A stretch of 64,000 bases of DNA from Rhodoferax lithotrophicus (GTDB lineage Bacteria > Pseudomonadota > Gammaproteobacteria > Burkholderiales > Burkholderiaceae_C), in the NCBI RefSeq assembly GCF_019973615.1, contig NZ_AP024238.1:2232001-2296000 (forward strand), read 5' to 3'. Position numbers and translations under genes: made by a program. Each line of letters opens with the position of its first letter. The first letter of the stretch is position 1. The notes below the pieces were generated by a model. It was not told where the DNA came from and made no database searches. It saw only the letters and a list, made by a program, of their open reading frames with translations. This document shows, in pieces, positions 1 through 8,950 of the stretch.

Positions 1-611
1 GGCAACTTAGCCAGGTGAGGCAGCTGAGCTAAAGCGGCTTGATGGGGTACTCCTGCCAAATGGCTCACAAATTCTGCATTGCGCAGCAGCTCCATCATCG
101 GGCTAGGGTTGGCGGGTAATAGCTGGGTGTACCAGCGGTTACTCATCTTTTGCCCTGCCGCAGTAGCGATGGCCAAGTCGCCCGCAGAGCCAATGCGATA
201 TGTAGCGCCAGTAGCGCGCATCACGCTGTCGCCATGCAATACGGAGCGTGAAAATGTAGGTTGTATAGCGGTATAAAACCCGCCCCTACGAAAGCGTCGC
301 AGCAGCTGCCAGCGTTTGAGCGGATGGCGCACGTCCAGATGGCGGGTACTGATGGGCCAGACCTCATCCCAGTAAGGTAGCTGTATGGCCATATCCGCCC
401 AGGCAGAGTTGGCGATCAAGGTGATTTTCTGGTTGGGGTACAAATGGCGATACTCTTTGGCGCTGTCTAACCAGATGATGAAATCACCGATTGCATCCAG
501 ACGAATTAGGGCAATGCCCGCCTGACCAACCCGCGGAATTGACTTCAACACCAGCACATCAACCTTGAGAATGACCCAAGTGATGATCACCTCAAGCACG
601 CGTTTGATCAA
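1..611 (-). CDS. Glycosyltransferase family 9 (heptosyltransferase-like), partial, C-terminus beyond the left edge
   Basis: About 203 N-terminal codons are present and the rest lies outside the window. Residues 30-70 carry the GT9 N-terminal nucleotide-binding pattern: IALIRLDAIGDFIIW followed by a strand and the turn LYPNQKITLIANSAW. GT9 enzymes are ADP-heptose or similar transferases of lipopolysaccharide and exopolysaccharide assembly. No ATG fits the start. The likeliest start is the TTG at 611-609, which overlaps the TGA stop of the pyruvyl transferase gene and suggests translational coupling; a GTG at 599 is the alternative. It would be the thirteenth gene of the minus-strand polysaccharide operon. 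Family assignment is fairly safe, but the sugar donor and acceptor cannot be read. Confidence 0.75.
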   Translation of the reverse strand, partial: MIKRVLEVIITWVILKVDVLVLKSIPRVGQAGIALIRLDAIGDFIIWLDSAKEYRHLYPNQKITLIANSAWADMAIQLPYWDEVWPISTRHLDVRHPLKRWQLLRRFRRGGFYTAIQPTFSRSVLHGDSVMRATGATYRIGSAGDLAIATAAGQKMSNRWYTQLLPANPSPMMELLRNAEFVSHLAGVPHQAALAQLPHLAKL

Positions 612-1720
612 TTTAGCAACACCTTAGAAAGTGCTTCCACATAAGCGCGACGAGAGGCAGTGCGAATTGCCTCGATCTCATCCGGGTACGAGTGCTCGCG
701 CGAAAGCAGTGCAGCAATCATTTGATCAATGCTGGCACTGGTGACATCCTCCACATAATGGGGTGTCAGGTTGAGATTTTTAATCATCAAAGCGCGGCTG
801 TCGTTGCCAATCACTGCGACAGGCTTGCCAAACGATGCCATCATGAAGCCAGCATGCACACGATTCACCACTGCAAACCTGGCACCTGCGTAAAAGTTCA
901 TGAAAGCCACATGCTCATCTGGCACGATGTAGGTTTCAACGTCTGGCACGATTTGCTTGGCTAACGTTTCCTCAGCCACAGTGTGGCAGGCTGCTACCAC
1001 GCGCCCATGAGGCTGAAGCTTGTCGACAATCTCACCAAAGTTTTTACGCCATTTATCAGCATCAATGTTTTGACCAAAAGTGTAATGTCCGCCAGACTCC
1101 ATGAAGTTGACGACGATGTAGCCACCTTTGGTCGGTGTAATTTTGAAATGATCCCGCGCAAATATCGAGGTGCATGGCAACACCATTGCGTCGCGCCCAG
1201 AAAGTTGCAACATGCGTTGAGCAAGGCTGTCACGCAGGAGCGTCAAGTCACAGGCATCAAAAAATTCGGCGATATAGGCCTTGCACTTGGGGCAGTTGGT
1301 GACCTCGCTGCCATCAGAGTGATACCGCTGGCAACTGCCACCGGCAATACTCAGTAACTTGCGACTACGGCGGTCTTTTAAAAAGCGTTTGCGGATGAGT
1401 GGGTCAAACCATTCATTGTCAGCACAATGCGGACCACCCGGGTGACACCAATATACCGGGGCGCCGCTTTGGATTAACAGGTCTGCATCTGCTACGCGGT
1501 CTTTGGTTCCCAACACCCGCAGCACTGGCTCAACCACACGTGAAATCCGCAGTCTGCGTAGACCTTCATAACCATAAGCTGTGGTGACTGGAGAGTGTTT
1601 GTGGATCAATTCGACTTGGTCGAATTTTGCAACATCGCCAATGATGGACAGGATACCTTCGCGGACGAAGTCGTCGCCGATGTTGTGGCGGACTGTGGTG
1701 ATGATGGATAAGTTAGTCAT
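608..1720 (-). CDS. Polysaccharide pyruvyl transferase family protein
   Basis: This 370-residue protein has the PF04230-type pattern. The N-terminus has [13 protein letters not shown], a GD-rich loop typical of CsaB/WcaK-like pyruvyl transferases. The C-terminal half has [23 protein letters not shown], the conserved R-x-H-A region that contacts the acceptor. A central Cys-rich stretch ([20 protein letters not shown], about residues 129-148) is unusual and could bind a metal. Family members move pyruvate from phosphoenolpyruvate onto a sugar as a ketal, adding negative charge to capsule or EPS. The gene overlaps the upstream acetyltransferase by 8 bp, and its stop overlaps the TTG start of the GT9 gene. 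Its position among glycosyltransferases supports a role in decorating the repeat unit. Confidence 0.8.
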   Translation of the reverse strand: MTNLSIITTVRHNIGDDFVREGILSIIGDVAKFDQVELIHKHSPVTTAYGYEGLRRLRISRVVEPVLRVLGTKDRVADADLLIQSGAPVYWCHPGGPHCADNEWFDPLIRKRFLKDRRSRKLLSIAGGSCQRYHSDGSEVTNCPKCKAYIAEFFDACDLTLLRDSLAQRMLQLSGRDAMVLPCTSIFARDHFKITPTKGGYIVVNFMESGGHYTFGQNIDADKWRKNFGEIVDKLQPHGRVVAACHTVAEETLAKQIVPDVETYIVPDEHVAFMNFYAGARFAVVNRVHAGFMMASFGKPVAVIGNDSRALMIKNLNLTPHYVEDVTSASIDQMIAALLSREHSYPDEIEAIRTASRRAYVEALSKVLLN

Positions 1721-2339
1721 TGGTTAAGCCTGCATTATTTAATTCTCTTAAAAAAATTATTGGATCATCCATATAAATAACAAAGTCTTTTAATTTATTC
1801 TGAGGCAAAAGCCACCATTTTGATTTAAGCAAAGACTCACAAATTTCAGTAGAAAATCTCCTTTTTATAACCCTAGCGGGTAGTCCTACAGCTATGGAGT
1901 ATGGAGGTATATTACCCCTAACGGTTGCACCAGCACCTATAATTGAACCAGTGCCAATAGTGGAGCCAGAGAGTATTGTTACACCATGACCAATCCATAC
2001 ATCGTTCCCGATAGTGATATCACCACGTGATTTTGGTGTGACTTTACTTTTAAGTTCGCTAAGCTGCCATCTCTCAATAAACGGAAATGTTGAAACCCAT
2101 TCTGTATCATGTTCACCGCCCAGAATAAAATCTACATTTTCAGCAAATGAACAATATGAACCAATTTCAAGTTTTAGGCCGGTTCGCCAGCAATAAAGAT
2201 TGGCCTTATTTATATATGTATGTTCATTAATGGTTATTGTTGGCCTACCTCCACCAATTAATTTGATATTTATATCGTTGGACTTTTCTTTTTTGAAACC
2301 AAACTTTTTTAGGGTTCTATATAATATATTTCTTGCCAC
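1713..2339 (-). CDS. CatB-like hexapeptide-repeat acetyltransferase
   Basis: This 208-residue protein starts at GTG (2339), with the Shine-Dalgarno-like AAAGGGAT at the end of the preceding gene. The central part is a left-handed beta-helix of hexapeptide repeats: [14 protein letters not shown], then [17 protein letters not shown], then [19 protein letters not shown]. That layout is typical of xenobiotic/CatB-type O-acetyltransferases, and the GH of WIGHG is the usual catalytic-His position. It probably O-acetylates a sugar of the exopolysaccharide. The DNA is clearly more AT-rich than gmd, fcl or wzc and shares this with the neighbouring 4.3-6.5 kb genes, which suggests acquisition by transfer. 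The acceptor sugar is unknown. Confidence 0.8.
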   Translation of the reverse strand: MARNILYRTLKKFGFKKEKSNDINIKLIGGGRPTITINEHTYINKANLYCWRTGLKLEIGSYCSFAENVDFILGGEHDTEWVSTFPFIERWQLSELKSKVTPKSRGDITIGNDVWIGHGVTILSGSTIGTGSIIGAGATVRGNIPPYSIAVGLPARVIKRRFSTEICESLLKSKWWLLPQNKLKDFVIYMDDPIIFLRELNNAGLTND

Positions 2340-2344
2340 AAGAA

Positions 2345-3241
2345 CTATCCCTTTAAAAATTTATTTAAAGCTAATTTAAATAAATTACTTTTGAAGGCTT
2401 TTAAGGAAAAAACAGCTCCGTAAACAACGTCTTCCACAACAAAATTAGAATGACGTAGTGATCCCTTTAGATCAAATGATTCTTTTTGTGAGTTACTATC
2501 TATTGTTAGTGTATGAGTGGCATCGTTGCCAAAACCAATATTGACAATTTGATTGAGCTTCGGCACAATAGTTAATGCGTGGTTAAAATTTTTCGAAAAC
2601 CCCCATTGATAATCCCATGTATCAATCTCGGAATTAAACAATTTTGTGCCTAGACTAAGTTTTGCAATTCGCTCGGCCTTATAAGGGTAAACATTGTCCA
2701 TCACCTCTGATTGTGACATTTCTGGCCAATCTTTTAGATCAGGATCATAGTGCTGCCAAGCACGTCGCCAACTAGCCCAACCCCAAATTGGGCCGTAGCG
2801 TGTAAAAAAATAATCAGCGTTTGACTTAGTAATAGCTGCTGGAAAAAATGTTGAGCCCGATATCTGCCAAATTCGTGTATCGGTTTTATAACGCTCCAGC
2901 AACTCATCACAAAATCCAAAAAAACTCTGTGCCGGCAGGCAATCGTCTTCCAGAATAATGCCTTGCTCTTCGTGCTCAAAAAACCAGGTAATGGCCGAGC
3001 TGACCGCGCGTTTGCAGCCCAGGTTTTCTTCACGGAAAAGGGTAATCACCTCACACGGCCAATCCACCTCTGTGGCGATTTGGCGGGTGGTGGCACAACG
3101 CTCGGCCTCACCCGCCCGCTGTGGGCGTGCTCCATCGGCGGCCACATAGAGCCGGGGTGGCTGCGCAGCGCGGATGGCCTCAAAAACCTGGCGTGTGGTG
3201 TCGGGCCGATTAAACACCAAAAAGAGTACTGCACTTTTCAT
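2345..3241 (-). CDS. GT-A fold glycosyltransferase-like protein (HlpA-type)
   Basis: This 298-residue protein begins [20 protein letters not shown], the opening strand-loop of GT-A nucleotide-diphospho-sugar transferases often annotated as hemolytic protein HlpA-like. The acidic motif [10 protein letters not shown] at about residues 96-105 matches the position of the metal-binding DxD, and [12 protein letters not shown] (about 150-161) fits the acceptor-side WGWA-x-WRR signature of this family. It probably adds one sugar of the repeat unit in the cytoplasm. Base composition changes inside the gene: the N-terminal third is GC-rich like the chromosome, while the C-terminal part is AT-rich like genes further along the operon. 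That looks like a junction between an old and an imported segment. The upstream gap to the UDP-xylose synthase gene contains a copy of dispersed repeat family 1. Confidence 0.7.
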   Translation of the reverse strand: MKSAVLFLVFNRPDTTRQVFEAIRAAQPPRLYVAADGARPQRAGEAERCATTRQIATEVDWPCEVITLFREENLGCKRAVSSAITWFFEHEEQGIILEDDCLPAQSFFGFCDELLERYKTDTRIWQISGSTFFPAAITKSNADYFFTRYGPIWGWASWRRAWQHYDPDLKDWPEMSQSEVMDNVYPYKAERIAKLSLGTKLFNSEIDTWDYQWGFSKNFNHALTIVPKLNQIVNIGFGNDATHTLTIDSNSQKESFDLKGSLRHSNFVVEDVVYGAVFSLKAFKSNLFKLALNKFLKG

Positions 3242-3293
3242 AGCTGGTTACGCTTGTTCCATATGGGTTACCGGCTATTTTTAAGCCAAATTG
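3240..3293 (+). repeat. Dispersed repeat family 1, copy A (intergenic)
   Basis: This copy lies between the UDP-xylose synthase gene and the HlpA-like glycosyltransferase gene, and its edge overlaps the start codon of the latter. It reads CATAGCTGGTTACGCTTG, a short variable centre, then GGGTTACCGGCTATTTTT. It aligns over about 46 bp with the copies in rmlD, prmB and dapE. It is in plus orientation by the convention TTTTGTAGCT to AGGCCTTTTT. Confidence 0.65.
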
Positions 3294-3326
3294 AATATCC
3301 TGTGAAGCATTGAACGGCGGCCAAAT

Positions 3327-4265
3327 TCATGCATTAAGCAGCTTCCTGAAGTACGCCGTGGTTTCTTTCAAGCCGTCGTCTAATTGCACAGTGGGCTGCC
3401 AACCCAACTTGTCTTTAGCAAGGGTGATATTTGGCTGGCGTTGTTTAGGGTCGTCTGTGGGCAGGGGCATAAAGACCAATTTGCTTTTTCCCCCAACAGT
3501 TTTGATCACTTTCTCGGCCAGTTCCAGCATGGTGAATTCAAAAGGGTTGCCGATATTGATTGGGCCGGTGAAGCCAGCCTCGGTACCCATCATGCGCACA
3601 AAGCCTTCGATCAGGTCATCCACGTAGCAAAAGCTACGGGTCTGACTGCCGTTACCATAAATGGTGATGTCTTGCCCTTTGAGCGCCTGGACTATAAAGT
3701 TGCTCACCACACGCCCATCATTAGGGTGCATGCGAGGGCCATAGGTGTTGAAGATGCGCACCACTTTGATGTCTACATTGTTTTGGCGGTGGTAGTCAAA
3801 AAACAGGGTTTCGGCACAGCGTTTACCTTCGTCATAACAACTGCGAGGGCCAATGGGGTTCACGTTGCCCCAGTAGTCTTCAGTTTGCGGGTGTACCGCA
3901 GGGTCGCCATACACCTCAGAGGTGGATGCCTGCAAGATACGTGCCTTAACGCGTTTCGCTAGTCCGAGCATGTTGATTGCACCATGCACGCTCGTTTTGG
4001 TGGTTTGTACGGGGTCGTGCTGGTAGTGGACAGGGCTGGCGGGGCAAGCAAGGTTGTAGATTTGATCAACTTCAACATATAGAGGAAATGTCACGTCGTG
4101 GCGAATCAGTTCAAACCGCGGGTGACTCAGTAGGTGCGCTACGTTGGCTTTGCTGCCAGTGAAGAAGTTGTCGACGCACAAGACATCGTGCCCGTCTTTG
4201 ATAAGTCTGTCGCAGAGATGAGAGCCGAGGAAGCCTGCGCCGCCAGTGATGAGTGATTTGTTCAT
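3327..4265 (-). CDS. UDP-glucuronate decarboxylase (UDP-xylose synthase)
   Basis: This 312-residue extended SDR protein converts UDP-glucuronate to UDP-xylose with bound NAD. The NAD-binding [10 protein letters not shown] is at residues 8-17. The catalytic triad region is [10 protein letters not shown] (about 113-122), and YDEGKRCAE carries the YxxxK pair (about 143-147). CPASPVHYQ and [17 protein letters not shown] are typical of bacterial and plant UXS proteins and separate this from UDP-glucose epimerases. The length fits the soluble UXS form with no membrane anchor. Its substrate can be made by the UDP-glucose dehydrogenase encoded at 6535-7731 in the same operon, so the polymer probably contains xylose, glucuronate or both. 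Confidence 0.88.
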   Translation of the reverse strand: MNKSLITGGAGFLGSHLCDRLIKDGHDVLCVDNFFTGSKANVAHLLSHPRFELIRHDVTFPLYVEVDQIYNLACPASPVHYQHDPVQTTKTSVHGAINMLGLAKRVKARILQASTSEVYGDPAVHPQTEDYWGNVNPIGPRSCYDEGKRCAETLFFDYHRQNNVDIKVVRIFNTYGPRMHPNDGRVVSNFIVQALKGQDITIYGNGSQTRSFCYVDDLIEGFVRMMGTEAGFTGPINIGNPFEFTMLELAEKVIKTVGGKSKLVFMPLPTDDPKQRQPNITLAKDKLGWQPTVQLDDGLKETTAYFRKLLNA

Positions 4266-4297
4266 AGATCTACAGATTTGGGTAACGGAATTAAAAG

Positions 4298-5218
4298 TTA
4301 TCTCGATAGTTTAATATTGCATTTAATATAAAATAGTGACAATTTAAACATTGTTAACAGTTTTAAAAAGCTACTCTTCTGCATTTTAAAATTTATCAAT
4401 AAATAATTTTTAAATGTTGAAAAGCTGATATCATTTCTTGATTTATATTCTAATTCGCATACATTTATATTGGAAAAATCAATGCATGATGCATTTGAAA
4501 AGTGCTTAAAAAGTTTATTTATGGAAATTTCTCTTTTGTATAAATAATCGTTTGAGAATTTAACATTGTAATAATTATTTTTTCCATGTACTCGATATAA
4601 AACTAGAGGGTTGGATAAAAAATATTTCTTTGCACCTACAACTGAGCTTCCCCATACCAAGCAATCATCTGCTCTAGTAATCCAGTCTTTTTCAAGATTA
4701 ATAGGCATAAAACTTCTAAAAACAGAAGTTTTCATTGAAATAGTTGATGTGACACTGCCGATCCACTCTCGATTTAAATAGCTACTTAATACACCGTAAC
4801 CAAGACTTTTGTTGGAGGTGTATTTGCTAATCAGTTCGACATTTCGATCTGAAAATATTCTTTCGTGCGCACAAAAAATTGAGTCTATATCACGATTATT
4901 TTTATATATCGATATAACTTCGGTTAAATAATTTTCTTTGTATAGATCATCAGAATCAAGAAAAAATATCAGTTCACCGCTGACATATCTTAATATTTCG
5001 TTAAAGGCGGATAGTTGACCACCATTTTTCTTTGAGATAATTTTTACCAAATTATTCGTACTAAACTGACTTGTTAACAATTCCAAAGAATTGTCCGTAG
5101 AGCCGTCATCAACAACTAATACCTCAATATTTTTGTACGTTTGATTTAATGCTGAATTTATGCAGTCTATCAAGAATGAACTGTAATTGTAATTGTTGAT
5201 GGCAATTGTTGCCTTCAT
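4298..5218 (-). CDS. Family 2 glycosyltransferase
   Basis: This 306-residue GT2 enzyme has the GT-A fold start [22 protein letters not shown], then [18 protein letters not shown] motif at about residues 32-43 ([12 protein letters not shown]), and the metal-binding LIFFLDSDD at about 84-92. There is a hydrophobic patch near the C-terminus but no clear transmembrane helix. It would transfer a sugar from a nucleotide donor onto the growing undecaprenyl-linked repeat unit at the inner membrane. The gene is strongly AT-rich with many AAA/AAT/ATA codons, unlike housekeeping genes in the window. Its ATG lies within the last codons of the flippase gene (4-bp overlap), so the two are co-translated. 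Confidence 0.85.
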   Translation of the reverse strand: MKATIAINNYNYSSFLIDCINSALNQTYKNIEVLVVDDGSTDNSLELLTSQFSTNNLVKIISKKNGGQLSAFNEILRYVSGELIFFLDSDDLYKENYLTEVISIYKNNRDIDSIFCAHERIFSDRNVELISKYTSNKSLGYGVLSSYLNREWIGSVTSTISMKTSVFRSFMPINLEKDWITRADDCLVWGSSVVGAKKYFLSNPLVLYRVHGKNNYYNVKFSNDYLYKREISINKLFKHFSNASCIDFSNINVCELEYKSRNDISFSTFKNYLLINFKMQKSSFLKLLTMFKLSLFYIKCNIKLSR

Positions 5219-6534
5219 TTAAAAAGTCTCCAGAAAAATAAGGTCCGGTGAATATATGTTGTTTGATAGCGTAATTCTTTGAAAAAGAAATTTATTAAAT
5301 ATCCTGAAATAATTTGAGACATGAGTGCTGCAAACGCAGCACCAATTATGCCGTAATTAGGAATTAAAAAGTAATTCAATATAACGTTTGAGGTAACACT
5401 AATTCCAGCACCATAAAGATATAAATGGTTTAAATTCTCAGATACCTGCCATTTACCTTTCACTGTCGCTAATCCCACAAAAATCCCAGACCAAATATGG
5501 ATCATCAGAACATCACTGGCATCACTAAAGGCATTACCATATAAAAACACAACCACTCTCTCGCTTAAATAAGTCATCGATAGCGCAACAATAATAGCTA
5601 ACCAAACTAACAGTGAATAAAGTTTTTGGAGTCTTGCAGCATAAAGTTCTAGACTTACTTTTTTTGCATTTAATATTGATGGAAAAAGTGAGTTGCAAAT
5701 GAGAATGGGTATGATGTTCCATATTTCGCTAATTCTAGCTGCAGCAGAATATAGACCTACTTCTTTAACATCCAAAAATTCTTTGATCATAATTTGATCA
5801 ATACGCATGTAAATAGCTATTATTATGCCGCTTAATATTAATGGCCAGCTATCTTTGAGTAATTTTTTGGCTATTTTAATATCAAAATATTGATAGAAGT
5901 TGTTAAGATTTTGAAGTCGATAGGCAAAATATAAAGACACCCCCAATGTGATTTGATCGATCAAACTAACTAATACAAATAAAAATAATTCAGCTTTGAT
6001 ATATATTAGATATAATTTTATCAGTGAGGAAATGAAAAGCTGTGTCAGTTTGCACATCGAAACGAATTTAGACAAGACCTTCGATTGAAAATAAAAGTCT
6101 ACTACTTCAAATGACTGAAACAACGTTCCGCTGCCAATGATAAATATGTACAAGTTGGTGGTCGCATCATTTGAAGTGAAACGCACAGCCAGTACCATGG
6201 CAGCTAGCATTACCACTGAACCCATTATTTTGAGCCAAAATGCGGTGCCAAGATAAACATCACTAAGCTCTGGAGTTCGCACTAGGTCACGCACCATAAT
6301 GCTGTCAAGCCCTAATTTGGCTAAGCTGCCAAATAGTGCTGCAAACGCAATTGAATAACTAAAAACCCCAAACTGCGTTGGCCCCAAATAGCGTGCAACC
6401 CAGATACCAACCAGCAAACCAGCGACCATGCGCAACAGTTGTTCTGCGAACATCCATGATGTGTTGGCTGCATATCGCCGAAAGCCCGCATGGCTGCTGG
6501 CGCGATGTACCAAGTGTTTAATGCGAGCTAGCAC
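5215..6534 (-). CDS. wzx: Wzx-type oligosaccharide flippase
   Basis: This 439-residue, very hydrophobic protein has about 12-14 predicted membrane segments and the polysaccharide-synthesis (MATE-like) opening NTSWMFAEQLLRMVAGLLVGIWVARYLGPTQFGVFSYSIAF, with the R-Y-L-G-P-x-x-F-G motif near residues 48-56. It should move lipid-linked repeat units across the inner membrane for Wzy-dependent assembly. The GTG start at 6534 directly follows the stop of ugd with no spacer. The N-terminal third has ordinary base composition, but the rest becomes AT-rich and continues so into the GT2 gene, so the compositional border falls inside the gene. No polymerase (wzy) is recognisable nearby. Confidence 0.85.
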   Translation of the reverse strand: MLARIKHLVHRASSHAGFRRYAANTSWMFAEQLLRMVAGLLVGIWVARYLGPTQFGVFSYSIAFAALFGSLAKLGLDSIMVRDLVRTPELSDVYLGTAFWLKIMGSVVMLAAMVLAVRFTSNDATTNLYIFIIGSGTLFQSFEVVDFYFQSKVLSKFVSMCKLTQLFISSLIKLYLIYIKAELFLFVLVSLIDQITLGVSLYFAYRLQNLNNFYQYFDIKIAKKLLKDSWPLILSGIIIAIYMRIDQIMIKEFLDVKEVGLYSAAARISEIWNIIPILICNSLFPSILNAKKVSLELYAARLQKLYSLLVWLAIIVALSMTYLSERVVVFLYGNAFSDASDVLMIHIWSGIFVGLATVKGKWQVSENLNHLYLYGAGISVTSNVILNYFLIPNYGIIGAAFAALMSQIISGYLINFFFKELRYQTTYIHRTLFFWRLFK

Positions 6535-7731
6535 TTAATCATTGCCAAACAAATCTCGACTAAATACCTTGTTAACGACATCGTTTAAATCATCCGTTAG
6601 TCGGTTGACGACGATAACATCAGATTCAAGTTTAAACTGTGCCAAGTCGCGGACTACGCGGCTGTTATAAAACTTGTCTTCTTTTAGCGCTGGCTCATAA
6701 ACGATAACTTCTACACCTTTGGCCTTTATGCGCTTCATAATGCCTTGAATGCTGCTTGCTCTGAAGTTGTCAGAGCCGGATTTCATGACTAACCGGTGGA
6801 TACCAACCACCCTGGGATTACGTGCGAGTATGCTGTTTGCAATAAAGTCTTTGCGGGTGGAGTTGCTTTCCACGATGGCTTGAATGAGGTTTTGTGGCAC
6901 ATCGTTGTAATTGGCCAGCATTTGCTTGGTGTCTTTGGGCAGGCAGTAGCCGCCGTAGCCAAAGCTTGGGTTGTTGTAGTGACTACCAATGCGGGGGTCT
7001 AGGCAAACGCCGTTGATGATTTGCTTGGTATTCAGGCCGTGCATGGCTGCGTAGGTGTCTAGCTCGTTAAAGTAGGACACGCGCATGGCGAGATAGGTGT
7101 TGGCAAAGAGTTTGATGGCTTCGGCTTCGGTGCTGCCGGTGAACAGTACATCTATGTTTTGCTTGACGGCTCCTTGTTGGAGGAGGGCGGCGAAGGTTTG
7201 GGCGCGCTCGCTGATTTCACCTATGACGATCCTGGATGGGTATAGGTTGTCGTAGAGGGCTTTGCCTTCGCGAAGGAATTCTGGGCTGAAGATGATGTTT
7301 GGGGTTCGCGGTGGGGGCTCCGCTCCAACAGAGGTCGACAGAGTTGCTTTGAGTTTGGTTGTGTAGCCTACGGGGACTGTGCTTTTTATTACTATCACCG
7401 CGCTGGGGTTGATGGCCAGCACGTCTTGCACCACCGATTCAATTGACTTGGTGTTGAAGTAGTTGGTGTTGGCATCGTAGTCTGTGGGGGTGGCGATGAT
7501 GACGTAGTCTGCGCCGCTGTAGGCTTCACGCTTGTCCAGTGTGGCTTTGAAGTTAAGCGATTTGTGCTTTAAGAAGTCTTCAATTTCGGGATCTTCAATT
7601 GGGCTTTGCTTGGCATTGAGCATGTCCACTTTTTCTGGGACGATGTCAATCGCAACCACTTCGTTGTGCTGGGCTAGCAGCATGGCGTTACTTAGGCCTA
7701 CGTAGCCGGTGCCGGCGATGGTGATTTTCAT
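6535..7731 (-). CDS. ugd: UDP-glucose 6-dehydrogenase (nucleotide-sugar dehydrogenase)
   Basis: The protein is 398 residues from the ATG at 7731; a longer open frame back to 7830 overlaps gmd and is rejected because [16 protein letters not shown] is the canonical start. It oxidises UDP-glucose to UDP-glucuronate with two NAD. The Rossmann GxGYVG is at residues 6-11, followed by VIIATPTD and [10 protein letters not shown]. The FSPEFLREG segment precedes the catalytic [27 protein letters not shown], where the nucleophile Cys lies in GGYCLPKD. An extra 12 or so residues ([11 protein letters not shown]) before FSPEFLREG are encoded by a REP-like repeat. It supplies UDP-glucuronate for the UDP-xylose synthase and the polymer. 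It lies 5 bp after gmd. Confidence 0.9.
   Translation of the reverse strand: MKITIAGTGYVGLSNAMLLAQHNEVVAIDIVPEKVDMLNAKQSPIEDPEIEDFLKHKSLNFKATLDKREAYSGADYVIIATPTDYDANTNYFNTKSIESVVQDVLAINPSAVIVIKSTVPVGYTTKLKATLSTSVGAEPPPRTPNIIFSPEFLREGKALYDNLYPSRIVIGEISERAQTFAALLQQGAVKQNIDVLFTGSTEAEAIKLFANTYLAMRVSYFNELDTYAAMHGLNTKQIINGVCLDPRIGSHYNNPSFGYGGYCLPKDTKQMLANYNDVPQNLIQAIVESNSTRKDFIANSILARNPRVVGIHRLVMKSGSDNFRASSIQGIMKRIKAKGVEVIVYEPALKEDKFYNSRVVRDLAQFKLESDVIVVNRLTDDLNDVVNKVFSRDLFGND
7305..7334 (+). repeat. REP-like element (family 2) inside ugd
   Basis: The plus strand reads TTCGCGGTGGGGGCTCCGCT followed by CCAACAGAGG. This is 27 of 30 identical to the element inside fcl at 9801-9830. On the minus strand it encodes about ten residues that interrupt an otherwise well-conserved segment of the dehydrogenase just before FSPEFLREG. 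The imperfect palindrome GCGG-TGGGGGCT-CCGC resembles REP elements of proteobacteria. Confidence 0.75.
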
Positions 7732-7736
7732 AATTT

Positions 7737-8861
7737 CTACTCGATGCTTACGTTTACGCTGTAGCCGTATTGCTTTAGCAGGGCATGTTTCTTGGCTTCG
7801 GCCAGGTCGTTGGAGACCATTTCCGCACACATTTCTTGTGCTGTAATTTCTGTAATCCAGCCAAGTTCCTTTCTTGCTTTGGATGGATCGCCTAGCAAGG
7901 TTTCAACTTCAGTGGGGCGGTAGTAGCGGGGGTCAACTTTGACAATGATGTCGCCTACTTTCAGAGCCGGAGCACCGTCACCAGTGATGGCGGTAACAAC
8001 AGCCTGTTCCTGGTCACCTTCGCCGTTGAATTCAATACTGAGGCCAAGAGCATTGGCTGTCCAGGTGATGAACTGGCGTACGCTGTACTGAACACCGGTG
8101 GCGATGACAAAGTCTTGCGGCTTGTCTTGCTGCAGCATCATCCATTGCATACGCACGTAGTCTTTGGCATGACCCCAGTCGCGTAGCGCGCTCATGTTGC
8201 CCATGTACAGGCATTGTTCCAGACCTTGGGCGATGTTGGCCAGGCCACGAGTAATTTTCCGGGTGACGAAAGTTTCGCCACGACGAGGGCTTTCGTGGTT
8301 GAACAAGATGCCGTTACAGGCATACATGCCATAGGCTTCGCGGTAGTTTACGGTGATCCAATAAGCATAAAGCTTGGCCACGGCGTAGGGGCTGCGGGGG
8401 TAAAACGGGGTGGTCTCACGCTGCGGTATTTCTTGCACCAAGCCATACAACTCTGAGGTACTGGCTTGGTAAAAGCGGGTCTTTTTCTGCAGACCCAATA
8501 TTCTGATGGCTTCCAGAATGCGCAGGGTACCCATGCCGTCTACGTCTGCGGTGTATTCGGGGCTTTCAAAGCTTACGGCTACATGGCTTTGCGCACCCAG
8601 GTTGTAAATTTCATCCGGCTGGGTTTGCTGAATGATGCGGGTCAGGCAACTGCTGTCGCTCAGGTCACCATAGTGCAGGGTGAAGTGGGCGTTGTTGATG
8701 TGGGGGTCTTGGTAGATGTGGTCTATGCGGGTGGTGTTAAAGCTAGATGCGCGGCGCTTGACACCGTGGACGATGTAGCCTTTTTCTAACAGGAATTCAG
8801 CCAGATACGAGCCGTCTTGGCCTGTGATGCCGGTGATTAGGGCGACTTTTTGAGAGGTCAT
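7737..8861 (-). CDS. gmd: GDP-mannose 4,6-dehydratase
   Basis: This 374-residue extended SDR protein converts GDP-mannose to GDP-4-keto-6-deoxymannose with NADP. Features in order are [18 protein letters not shown] (residues 10-27), [11 protein letters not shown] with the NADP-binding Arg residues, the ASTSELYG catalytic Thr/Ser/Glu region, [10 protein letters not shown] with YxxxK, and [16 protein letters not shown]. The length is the usual one. It is followed after 5 bp by ugd and preceded by fcl, so Gmd plus Fcl make GDP-L-fucose. GDP-mannose itself must come from genes outside the window. Assignment is very safe. Confidence 0.95.
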   Translation of the reverse strand: MTSQKVALITGITGQDGSYLAEFLLEKGYIVHGVKRRASSFNTTRIDHIYQDPHINNAHFTLHYGDLSDSSCLTRIIQQTQPDEIYNLGAQSHVAVSFESPEYTADVDGMGTLRILEAIRILGLQKKTRFYQASTSELYGLVQEIPQRETTPFYPRSPYAVAKLYAYWITVNYREAYGMYACNGILFNHESPRRGETFVTRKITRGLANIAQGLEQCLYMGNMSALRDWGHAKDYVRMQWMMLQQDKPQDFVIATGVQYSVRQFITWTANALGLSIEFNGEGDQEQAVVTAITGDGAPALKVGDIIVKVDPRYYRPTEVETLLGDPSKARKELGWITEITAQEMCAEMVSNDLAEAKKHALLKQYGYSVNVSIE

Positions 8862-8874
8862 GGGTTTTGTTATT

Positions 8875-8950
8875 TGTTGAAGCGGCGCCTCGCCGCGAAT
8901 TACGTTTCGGGGTTAATACCTTCGCGGCGGGGGGTGCGCTCCCACAAGGT
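8875..8950. repeat. Inverted pair of REP-like elements (REPIN/BIME-like) at the fcl/gmd junction
   Basis: Positions 8881-8899, read on the minus strand, give TTCGCGGCGAGGCGCCGCT; positions 8921-8949, read on the plus strand, give TTCGCGGCGGGGGGTGCGCT followed by CCCACAAGG. Both match the element in fcl at 9801-9830. The two copies point in opposite directions and are separated by about 21 bp. The right copy is inside the fcl reading frame, encoding [10 protein letters not shown] near the C-terminus, and the left copy lies in the fcl-gmd gap. Confidence 0.7.

Noticed and set aside
268..305. REP-like string (AAACCCGCCCCTACG) inside the GT9 gene
   Set aside because: It shares only a short GC-rich core with the family-2 elements and lies where GT9 proteins normally have Arg-rich sequence; too weak to call.
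7732..7830. N-terminal extension of UDP-glucose dehydrogenase
   Set aside because: The 33 extra codons overlap gmd out of frame; the conserved Rossmann start begins at the ATG at 7731.
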